A stretch of 64,000 bases of DNA from an uncultured Lachnospiraceae bacterium. Its GTDB lineage: Bacteria; Bacillota; Clostridia; Lachnospirales; Lachnospiraceae. Under the pieces are notes generated by a model, which saw only the letters and a program-made list of their open reading frames with translations, searched no databases and was not told the DNA's origin. Shown piece by piece: positions 43,061 to 50,229 of this stretch. The number at the start of each line of letters is the position of its first letter. Within the stretch, counting starts at the first letter, position 1. The stretch covers positions 62,001 through 126,000 of the forward strand of contig CAJTSH010000002.1 in the NCBI GenBank assembly GCA_910578885.1. The letters run 5' to 3'. The position numbers and the translations under genes were made by a program.

Positions 43061-44224
43061 ATGATTCGTTTACTCGAAAGGATATTTATCAGTAAGAGAC
43101 CGGAGAAAGAGAAAAGACAGGCATATGGCATACTATGCGGAGTAGTTGGGATTCTTTTAAATGTCTGTCTGTTTATTGGGAAATTTCTGGCTGGCGTTAT
43201 CAGTAATTCCATTGCAATCACAGCGGATGCATTTAACAATTTGTCGGATGCGGGCTCATCATTTGTTACCTTGATTGGCTTTAAGCTGGCGGGAGCCAAG
43301 CCGGATCCGGAGCATCCCTTCGGTCACGGAAGGATGGAATATGTGTCTGGTCTGGTCGTGGCAGGTGCAATTCTTATAATGGCATTTGAGCTGGTAAGAG
43401 ACTCTGTAGATAAGATTTTACATCCGCAGGAGACAGTATTTTCTACGGCAGCGCTTGTCATATTGGCGATATCCATTCTGGTGAAACTGTATATGGCATA
43501 TTACAACAAAAGCATCGGCAAGAAGATAAATTCTACGGCTATGCGTGCAACCTCATTGGATAGTTTAAGTGATGCATGCGCAACGACAGTCGTGCTTGTT
43601 TCCGCGCTAATCGCTGAAATTTTTCATGTTCGTATTGACGGATGGTGCGGCGCATTGGTGGGTCTGTTTATTTTTTATTCGGGGATAAACGCAGCGAAGG
43701 AGACGCTCGATCCATTATTAGGCCAGCCTCCGGAGAAAGAATTTGTAGAGGAAGTGGAGCGGTTGGTCATGCAGGAGAAAACGGTCAGAGGCATTCATGA
43801 TTTGGTCGTTCATGATTATGGTCCGGGACGGTTGATGATATCTCTGCATGCTGAGGTTCCGGCTGACAGGAATATCTTAGAGCTTCATGACATGATAGAC
43901 AATCTTGAGAAACAGATTGGGGAGAAGATGAGCTGTGAGGCTGTCATCCATATGGATCCTGTGGTGGTCGGGAATCCGCTCATCGAAGAGTTAAAGAGAA
44001 CAGAGAAAGGGATTCTTGCAGAGATAGACAGTAAGCTGAGCCTGCATGATTTCCGGGTGGTCATGGGACCAACACATACGAACTTGATCTTTGATGTGGT
44101 AATTCCATTCAAGTATAAGTTAAGCGATGAAGAATTGGTAGGGCAGTTAAAAAGCAGAACGAGTGAGTTGTTGGGAGAGGAATATTTTCTTGTAGTGAAA
44201 GTGGATAAAGCAAGTATAAAATAA
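43061..44224 (+). CDS. Cation diffusion facilitator (CDF) metal transporter
   Basis: 387 residues. Six membrane helices carry the metal site DAFNNLSDAGSS near residue 57 and the paired DSLSDA near 166. HPFGHGRMEY lies between helices 2 and 3. A C-terminal cytosolic ferredoxin-like domain (about 215-300) is followed by a further about 80 residues with similar beta/alpha character (HDFRVVMGPTHTNLIFD). The family exports Zn, Mn or related divalent metals. The metal is not clear from sequence. A terminator follows. Confidence 0.9.
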   Translation: MIRLLERIFISKRPEKEKRQAYGILCGVVGILLNVCLFIGKFLAGVISNSIAITADAFNNLSDAGSSFVTLIGFKLAGAKPDPEHPFGHGRMEYVSGLVVAGAILIMAFELVRDSVDKILHPQETVFSTAALVILAISILVKLYMAYYNKSIGKKINSTAMRATSLDSLSDACATTVVLVSALIAEIFHVRIDGWCGALVGLFIFYSGINAAKETLDPLLGQPPEKEFVEEVERLVMQEKTVRGIHDLVVHDYGPGRLMISLHAEVPADRNILELHDMIDNLEKQIGEKMSCEAVIHMDPVVVGNPLIEELKRTEKGILAEIDSKLSLHDFRVVMGPTHTNLIFDVVIPFKYKLSDEELVGQLKSRTSELLGEEYFLVVKVDKASIK

Positions 44225-44227
44225 AAG

Positions 44228-44262
44228 CAGGGGGCAGGATCTATATAAGAGCCTGCTCCCTG
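44228..44262. terminator. Bidirectional terminator between CDF and LtaS-like genes
   Basis: CAGGGGGCAGG (44228-44238) pairs with CCTGCTCCCTG (44252-44262; one G-U) with T-rich sequence on the plus side and TTTTAT on the minus side. It serves two convergent genes. Confidence 0.75.
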
Positions 44263-44275
44263 TTCCTTTATCTGT

Positions 44276-46474
44276 CTATTTCCCGACGGAATTTCTCAAA
44301 GCCTTCTCAATGTCAGGATTAATTGAAGCACCCGGTAATGGAGATGTAATTTTATCTGAGCCGATACCTGCCGGTGACGGTCCCATTTCTGTTATTGATT
44401 TTGCTGCATGATAAGTATATTCATTGGAGGTTCTAAAAATGGTATTGCTGGAGCCTACAATGTTGGCGGTAATTATATCGCCATCCTCGGCATCATCCCC
44501 CGAAATCCGCAGCATGGTGCTGGAAATAAATGCGGTGGAAACCTTGGTTCCATTTACATAGATTTTTGTCCAAGGTGTGAAATTCGAACCGGAAATATAT
44601 ATTTTACCGTCAACAGAGTTGCGGATAATCTGTATTTTCACATCATCAATTCCCATTACAAGGTCGCTGGCAGGATATTTGTCCTCTCCGTTATAAGCAT
44701 AACGCTCGCCGTAAAGCAGGTCATATTGAAGCTGCTCAAAATCCTTCAGGTAAGTTTCGGAATCCTTCTGCGTCTGATGTGTTGTAAACAGCGTTCCTTC
44801 GTGGATTCCGATCTGATCCATAGCATTTGCCATCAATTGATAAGAGGTTAAATCGGCATCCTCTTTGGCTAGGCCGAAATTGTTCCAAGTGATGTATTTT
44901 GTTTTAAAAATATCACCTGCCGCCATGTCAGCGTCTTCTAATCCCATTGTTGGAAGATGATCGCCGAACATAACGATCATGGTCTTTTCGTCCCGTTTTG
45001 AAACTTCGTCAATCAGATTAGCGATGAACTTATCCACTTCATGAATCATATTGACATAATATTCCCAACTGTTGTTGGTTCCCTCATCAGCAGCGCCGCC
45101 GACCTTGATTTCCGGATTTGTTAGAATCTTCTCTTTGGGATAGTCGCCGTGTCCCTGTACGGTAATCGTATATACGAAATCGGCCTGATCTGGCGTAGCG
45201 TCCATCGCCTTTATGGTCTCGCGGATCAGAATATCATCGGTAGGCCAGTCGCCAAGAGGGGTGTACTCTTGGATATTCATGCACTCCTTGCTGGTAAAGG
45301 TGTCAAAGCCCATCATGGAGAAAGCATTTGCACGGCTGTAGAAGTTACCGCCATTGTTGTGGACAACATGTGTTCCATATCCGATAGAATTTAAATTCGA
45401 GGCAATGCTTTCACAGTCGGTTTTCTTTAACGTGGTTTTATAGGGGTATTCTCCTGTGCCGAAATACTGTAAGCCCATGCCGGTCAATACTTCAAATTCC
45501 GTGTTGGCGGTTCCCGCTCCAACTACCGGAACGGTTAAGTAACCGGAAGAAAAGTTGTTGTACAAATTATGGAAATTCGGAACCGGGTCTTCGGAGAATT
45601 CCAAAAAATTCACATCATATGGATCAATGAAAGATTCCAGTAATACTAAAATAATATTCGGAGCATCCTCAGCCGTAACGGTAGTCTCTTCCTTTGCCGC
45701 GTTGACGTTTGCCTGAATTTCTTCTATTGTCTCCTTAGAGTAATCCTCCGGTTTGCTCATGCCCCTGTCGACAACGCTGGAAGAGAATCCATAGACGAAT
45801 CCATAATTTTCATAGCCCTGTGCAATATTGGAGAAATAGGACGCTACAATATTGGTGCTCTGCGCAGCCTTTGTGGTAAGCGGAAGGAGCAGACAGCTTG
45901 CGGCAACAAATAACGGAGTTAAATATTTATGTGTATTACCCTGAAACTTCGGACCTTTTACAAACATCCAGATACAGAAGGCAAAGAAGGCGCTTACAAC
46001 GCATACAACCAGAATGGCTTCCTTTGCGGTAAAGTAATTGGTGTTTTTCATTTCAAATAAATCGGACAGACATTTTAAGTCGGTAAATCCGAACGGGGTG
46101 ACGCGCTTGGCGAGGATACATCCGTTTACCGTTCCAAGGAATATCCAAAAGCCCCCGACTAACAGCCGCACCAGCGCCCTTCTTCTTACCAGATATGCCA
46201 GAGACAAGCTGGTAAATATAATGAAGGAATTGTATAGGTAAGCCGCGGTGTGCCCGCCTACAAAAGCCAATGCCGATACGAAGGAACGTCTGGAAATACA
46301 TTCTATTGTAAAACAGAGCAGGCAGGCTAGAATAGCATGATAAATCAGTGAATACTTATTTAAATGTGCTACTGCCTTCTCTGTGCGAGGATTTGGCTGA
46401 CGGTTCTGCTTTTCGGCTTTACGGGTCTCGTGTTTTCCTTTCATGTAATGAATCATATCTTTTATTGAACTCAT
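44276..46474 (-). CDS. LtaS-like phosphoglycerol transferase/sulfatase-family membrane protein
   Basis: 732 residues. About five membrane helices occupy residues 35-215. The sulfatase-fold extracellular domain (about 265-600) has NIILVLLESFIDPYD (metal-binding Glu), the probable nucleophile Thr in GAGTANTEFEVLTGM, HVVHNNGGNFYSR and MIVMFGDHLPTMG. This layout is that of lipoteichoic acid synthase relatives, which add glycerol phosphate to lipid or glycan acceptors on the outer face. A C-terminal extra region (about 635-710) looks like an IPT/TIG-type beta domain (KIYISGSNFTPWTKIYVNG). The ribosome site is AAGGAGG. A small perfect hairpin (46505-46521) lies in its leader. Confidence 0.82.
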   Translation of the reverse strand: MSSIKDMIHYMKGKHETRKAEKQNRQPNPRTEKAVAHLNKYSLIYHAILACLLCFTIECISRRSFVSALAFVGGHTAAYLYNSFIIFTSLSLAYLVRRRALVRLLVGGFWIFLGTVNGCILAKRVTPFGFTDLKCLSDLFEMKNTNYFTAKEAILVVCVVSAFFAFCIWMFVKGPKFQGNTHKYLTPLFVAASCLLLPLTTKAAQSTNIVASYFSNIAQGYENYGFVYGFSSSVVDRGMSKPEDYSKETIEEIQANVNAAKEETTVTAEDAPNIILVLLESFIDPYDVNFLEFSEDPVPNFHNLYNNFSSGYLTVPVVGAGTANTEFEVLTGMGLQYFGTGEYPYKTTLKKTDCESIASNLNSIGYGTHVVHNNGGNFYSRANAFSMMGFDTFTSKECMNIQEYTPLGDWPTDDILIRETIKAMDATPDQADFVYTITVQGHGDYPKEKILTNPEIKVGGAADEGTNNSWEYYVNMIHEVDKFIANLIDEVSKRDEKTMIVMFGDHLPTMGLEDADMAAGDIFKTKYITWNNFGLAKEDADLTSYQLMANAMDQIGIHEGTLFTTHQTQKDSETYLKDFEQLQYDLLYGERYAYNGEDKYPASDLVMGIDDVKIQIIRNSVDGKIYISGSNFTPWTKIYVNGTKVSTAFISSTMLRISGDDAEDGDIITANIVGSSNTIFRTSNEYTYHAAKSITEMGPSPAGIGSDKITSPLPGASINPDIEKALRNSVGK

Positions 46475-46504
46475 ACGGTGAATTCCTCCTTAACTTTTTC
46501 AACA

Positions 46505-46521
46505 GCGCTTTCGAAAAGCGC
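46505..46521 (-). other. Small perfect hairpin in the LtaS-like gene leader
   Basis: GCGCTTT and AAAGCGC pair around CGA. It lies about 30 bases before the ATG of the minus-strand gene and close to its ribosome site. The rest of 46475-46775 is AT-rich divergent promoter DNA without a recognised site. Confidence 0.4.
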
Positions 46522-46775
46522 CGGTAAATCATATGTCAATGCTAAATTATCTATGCTTGAAAAGAATATATCGAAAATGCCGAAAAATCAACGGTAAACT
46601 TTGATAAAAAATTATTAAGTTTTTTTTAATATCAATGAATTCTGCATAATAAACAAGCAGAAAATAAGAGTTGGTTATAGAAAATGGAAAAAAATAAGAG
46701 TATAATAAAGAATGATAACGTACATTTTGCATATGAACATTGGCAAATGGGAAAAATTGTGATATATTTTTGTTG

Positions 46776-46781
46776 TATAAT
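46776..46781 (+). promoter_or_regulatory. -10 element of the SUF-like pair
   Basis: Consensus TATAAT 28 bases before sufC, preceded by TTG. No strong -35 is visible at normal distance. Confidence 0.45.
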
Positions 46782-46809
46782 TTCATAGAGACAGATGAGG
46801 AATTAAGAG

Positions 46810-47538
46810 ATGCTAGAATTGAAAGATATCAGTTTTCAGGTGAGCGATGAAAATGACAAGGATAAAGAGATACTTAGGAATATCAATTTAACAATCAATG
46901 AGAGATTTGTGGCGGTGACAGGACCGAACGGCGGCGGGAAGTCCACGTTGGCGAAAGTGATAGCCGGGATTATTCAGCCAACGTCCGGACGGATACTTCT
47001 GGATGGCGAGGATATTACCGAGATGTCGATTACCGAGCGGGCAAGGGCAGGCGTCAGCTTTGCATTTCAACAGCCGGTGCGTTTTAAGGGATTGACTGTG
47101 AAGGACTTGATTACCCTTGCGGCAGGCAAGGATATTTCTGTGACGGAAGCATGTTCTTATCTTTCGGAAGTGGGGCTGTGTGCGAAGGATTACATTGACC
47201 GGGAAGTGAATGCCAATTTGTCCGGCGGAGAGTTAAAGCGGATTGAAATTGCTATGATTATAGCCAGAGGGACGAAGCTGTCCATCTTTGACGAGCCGGA
47301 GGCGGGAATTGACCTATGGAGCTTTAACAATCTCATACAGGTATTTGAGAATTTGCATAGAAAAATCAATGGTTCTATTTTGATTATTTCCCATCAGGAG
47401 AGAATTTTGAACATCGCAGATAAAATTATTGTTCTTGCAAACGGAGAGGTTCACGCTGCAGGCTCTAAGGAAGAGGTTATGCCGACGCTGCTTAAGACTT
47501 CGGAAGCATGCAGTACATTGATGGATAAGATTGTTTAG
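46810..47538 (+). CDS. sufC: SufC-like Fe-S cluster assembly ATPase
   Basis: 242 residues of the SufC ABC-ATPase family. Walker A is GPNGGGKSTLAK, the Q-loop is FAFQQPVRFKG, the signature is NLSGGELKRIE, Walker B is LSIFDEPEAGID and the H-loop is ISHQER. The SufC-specific DEPEAGID and the next gene (SufB/D-like) distinguish it from a transporter ATPase. It powers scaffold rearrangement during cluster assembly in the cytosol. The pair lies nine to eighteen bases apart and lacks sufS, sufU and a second SufB/D. Confidence 0.88.
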   Translation: MLELKDISFQVSDENDKDKEILRNINLTINERFVAVTGPNGGGKSTLAKVIAGIIQPTSGRILLDGEDITEMSITERARAGVSFAFQQPVRFKGLTVKDLITLAAGKDISVTEACSYLSEVGLCAKDYIDREVNANLSGGELKRIEIAMIIARGTKLSIFDEPEAGIDLWSFNNLIQVFENLHRKINGSILIISHQERILNIADKIIVLANGEVHAAGSKEEVMPTLLKTSEACSTLMDKIV

Positions 47539-47556
47539 AATGGATGGGTGAATGAA

Positions 47557-48474
47557 ATGGATCAGATACAGAAAAACTTACTTGCGCAGGTGGCTGATTT
47601 GCATGAAGTACCGGAAGGCGCATATAATATACGTTCCAATGGAAAGTTAGAAGGCAGGAATACGACAGCCAATATTGATATAGTGACCAAGGAAGATAAG
47701 CCGGGGATTGATATCATCATCAAGCCGGGGACGAAGAATGAGAGTATGCATATACCGGTTATTCTAAGTGAAAGCGGTATAAAGGATTTGGTATACAATG
47801 ATTTCTACATTGGTGAGGATGCAGATGTGACAATCGTTGCAGGCTGTGGTATCAGCAATTGCGGAGTGGACACTTCCGAACACGATGGGATTCATACATT
47901 CCATATCGGCAGGAATGCAAAGATCCGCTATGTAGAGAAGCATTATGGGGAAGGAAATGGAAGCGGAGAGCGGATTTTGAATCCGACAACCGTGATTCAT
48001 ATTGATGAAGGCGGATATATGGAAATGGAATCCGTACAGATCAAGGGAGTGGATTCTACGGAACGCGTAACAATGGCGGATTTGAAGGCGGGGGCATCTC
48101 TGGTGGTGAAAGAAAAGCTGATGACCCACGGGAGGCAAAAGGCAGAGAGTAAATTTTCTGTTAATTTAGATGGAGAGAATTCAAGTGCGAATATCATTTC
48201 ACGCTCTGTTGCAAAGGGGAACTCCGAGCAGATATTTATTTCACATTTGAATGGAAATAATAAGTGTGCCGGTCATACAGAGTGCGATGGGATTATTATG
48301 GATCAGGCAAGGGTAAATGCGGTGCCGTCTTTGTCGGCGAATCATCTGGATGCAAGTTTGATCCATGAGGCGGCAATTGGAAAAATAGCCGGAGAACAGC
48401 TTGTGAAGCTGATGACGCTTGGACTGACCGAAGCAGAAGCGGAAGAGCAGATTGTGAATGGTTTTTTGAAATAG
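47557..48474 (+). CDS. SufB/SufD-like Fe-S scaffold protein (short form)
   Basis: 305 residues, shorter than SufB (about 470) or SufD (about 420). The right-handed beta-helix core is seen as repeated strand segments, including DVTIVAGCGISNCGVDTSEH and the KGVDSTERV block. The C-terminal helix (LTEAEAEEQIVNGFLK) is the SufC-contact end typical of SufB/SufD. With only SufC beside it, this is a minimal two-gene SUF-like unit. The start at 47557 follows GGATGGGTG; a GTG at 47548 is in frame but inside the ribosome site. Confidence 0.82.
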   Translation: MDQIQKNLLAQVADLHEVPEGAYNIRSNGKLEGRNTTANIDIVTKEDKPGIDIIIKPGTKNESMHIPVILSESGIKDLVYNDFYIGEDADVTIVAGCGISNCGVDTSEHDGIHTFHIGRNAKIRYVEKHYGEGNGSGERILNPTTVIHIDEGGYMEMESVQIKGVDSTERVTMADLKAGASLVVKEKLMTHGRQKAESKFSVNLDGENSSANIISRSVAKGNSEQIFISHLNGNNKCAGHTECDGIIMDQARVNAVPSLSANHLDASLIHEAAIGKIAGEQLVKLMTLGLTEAEAEEQIVNGFLK

Positions 48475-48510
48475 CCCAAGGTCAGTTTCGCATGGGAGGG
48501 TGGAGAGAGA

Positions 48511-49587
48511 ATGAGATTGAAAGCGAGTGATAAAAACGAACAACAGGAGATGGATATCTGGAATGGTGTGATTCTGGCGTCCATGTGGCGGATTTATATC
48601 ATATGTGTGGTCGTGCAGTTGTTGTGCCTGTTTACCTATAAGCCAACATCAGAATGTTCTTATCTCACATATTTTGAGATTTATTTTTTGCTTCCGGTAG
48701 CGGCGCAGGGCATATTGTTGCTGCTGTTAAAATTATTTATACGTTACAAGAGTGAATATCTGAGTGATTATGTACTGGATGTTGTGTCGATTATAATATC
48801 GAATCTATTTTTTTCGGTATTAGTTTTGATTCATTCAAATATGTCTTACATTACAGTGATGCTTATGGCGCCGATTGCGCTGGTCTCCGTATATAAGGTG
48901 CAAGGGTTGATCTGGATACAGTTAGTGGTCTCCACTGTACTGTATGTGGCTTCGAGATTTCCGTTTTTACCTAGGGTCACTTACTGGATGGATGAGATGC
49001 CGGGTCTTCGGATTATTACATTTTTGGCGCTTGCATTTGTGTTTGCGGCGGTAGAAGAGCAGGTGAGAAAATCTTCCCTGCAATTGAATATTCAGGTGTG
49101 GAAGGATTCATTGACGCATTTATATAATCATGAAGCCTTTTATGAAGAGTTAGAAGAAAATATGGAGAAATTCAAAACGGATCAGGAGCCGTTTTCTATT
49201 TTGATTGCGGACATTGATAACTTTAAGATGGTCAATGATACCTATGGTCATGCCTATGGGGACGAGGTTATCCGGGCCGTGGCGCGGGTCATGGAAAAAA
49301 ACCGGGGTTCTAGGGATTTTGCAGCAAGATACGGCGGTGAAGAATTTGCGATGATATTGCCGAGAAAGCAGGTGGGGGAAGCAATTCTCATGGCGGATAA
49401 GATAAGGCGGGAATTTGGCGCCATCAATATTGAATCCAAAGATGGACCTAAGAGTTTTTCTATCAGTATTGGCGTGGCGGAGTATAATAAGCCTTACCGG
49501 ACCAGCAGTTCTTTTTTTGAGGAAGCGGATCAGGCATTATATAAGGCTAAGGCTGGCGGGAAGAACAAGGTCTGCTGTTATAAATAG
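48511..49587 (+). CDS. Membrane diguanylate cyclase (GGDEF)
   Basis: 358 residues. About six membrane helices occupy residues 20-185; the sensing part is not recognised. The C-terminal GGDEF domain (about 200-355) has IADIDNFKMVNDTYGH and the active loop GGEEF (275-279), an allowed catalytic variant, with DQALYKAKAGGKN at the end. It should make cyclic di-GMP from GTP. It lies 36 bases after the SUF pair and could be cotranscribed. No PilZ or EAL protein or c-di-GMP riboswitch is seen nearby. Confidence 0.88.
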   Translation: MRLKASDKNEQQEMDIWNGVILASMWRIYIICVVVQLLCLFTYKPTSECSYLTYFEIYFLLPVAAQGILLLLLKLFIRYKSEYLSDYVLDVVSIIISNLFFSVLVLIHSNMSYITVMLMAPIALVSVYKVQGLIWIQLVVSTVLYVASRFPFLPRVTYWMDEMPGLRIITFLALAFVFAAVEEQVRKSSLQLNIQVWKDSLTHLYNHEAFYEELEENMEKFKTDQEPFSILIADIDNFKMVNDTYGHAYGDEVIRAVARVMEKNRGSRDFAARYGGEEFAMILPRKQVGEAILMADKIRREFGAINIESKDGPKSFSISIGVAEYNKPYRTSSSFFEEADQALYKAKAGGKNKVCCYK

Positions 49588-49603
49588 AATACATACAGAA
49601 ATT

Positions 49604-49633
49604 AAGAAACGCCGGCGGAGTCCGGCGTTTCTT
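49604..49633. terminator. Bidirectional terminator between GGDEF and csoR genes
   Basis: AAGAAACGCCGG (49604-49615) pairs perfectly with CCGGCGTTTCTT (49622-49633). The A/T ends allow use in both directions. Confidence 0.8.
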
Positions 49634-49640
49634 GACAAGA

Positions 49641-49982
49641 TTATTTGATAAATTTGCTGATGGCATCCTGTAAATCTTTTAACACCTGCTCATCGCCTGT
49701 TTCCACTGCGTCCACGACACAGTGGTTGATATGGTCCTCTAAAATAATTTTGCCGATATTGTTGATGGCAGAGCGGACGGCGGCGATCTGAATCAATATT
49801 TCGCTGCAATCTCTTCCATCCGCCACCATTTTTTTGATGGATTCCATATGACCAATCGCACGCGCCATCCGGTTCAAGACGGCTTTCGTATTGGTGTGTA
49901 CATGCTTATGCCCGTCGTGGGAATGGATATGGGAAATTGTTTCTTCCGAAGAAATATTGTTATTTGTAGGTGATTCTGACAT
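49641..49982 (-). CDS. CsoR-family metal-sensing repressor with His-rich N-terminus
   Basis: 113 residues from ATG 49982 (TTGGAG six bases upstream); an ATG 18 codons earlier lacks such a site. The DUF156/CsoR helical core begins near residue 33. C59, H84 and C88 have exactly the Cys-X24-His-X3-Cys spacing of the copper(I) ligands C36/H61/C65 in CsoR. Residues 18-29 form a His-rich tail (HIHSHDGHKHVH) that could bind metal. CsoR proteins release DNA when metal is bound. No copper ATPase or chaperone is adjacent, so the target is unknown. The upstream tandem repeat could include its operator. Confidence 0.8.
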   Translation of the reverse strand: MSESPTNNNISSEETISHIHSHDGHKHVHTNTKAVLNRMARAIGHMESIKKMVADGRDCSEILIQIAAVRSAINNIGKIILEDHINHCVVDAVETGDEQVLKDLQDAISKFIK

Positions 49983-50065
49983 AGTGTGCTCCAATTCTAT
50001 TTTTAGATTGCAGGGTATTAAGGTCTGTCGTGTCATAAATCATATCATATAATTGTCAAATGTGC

Positions 50066-50198
50066 TATAATAAGGAAACGTATTTCTTGTAATCAACCTA
50101 GCGGTTGGTTACATGATATAATAAAGGAAACGTATTTCTTGTAATCAACCTAGCGGTTGGTTACATGATATAATAAGGAAACGTATTTCTTATAATGA
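50066..50198 (+). repeat. Tandem 51/52-bp repeat, two and a half copies, between csoR and GH31
   Basis: Copy 1 (50066-50116), copy 2 (50117-50168, one extra A) and partial copy 3 (50169-50198) are otherwise nearly identical. Each full copy starts TATAATAAGGAAACG and contains an inverted repeat GTAATCAACC/GGTTGGTTAC (loop TAGC, one G-U). The array thus repeats a -10-like TATAAT and a palindrome just upstream of the GH31 gene. It could be a regulator-binding array or a slippage-prone promoter region. Confidence 0.8.
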
Positions 50199-50229
50199 AT
50201 TGCTTGGTGAGAGAAAGGAAGTATAATAC

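Noticed and set aside
50066..50198. CRISPR array
   Set aside because: Units are directly adjacent without unique spacers; it is a tandem repeat.
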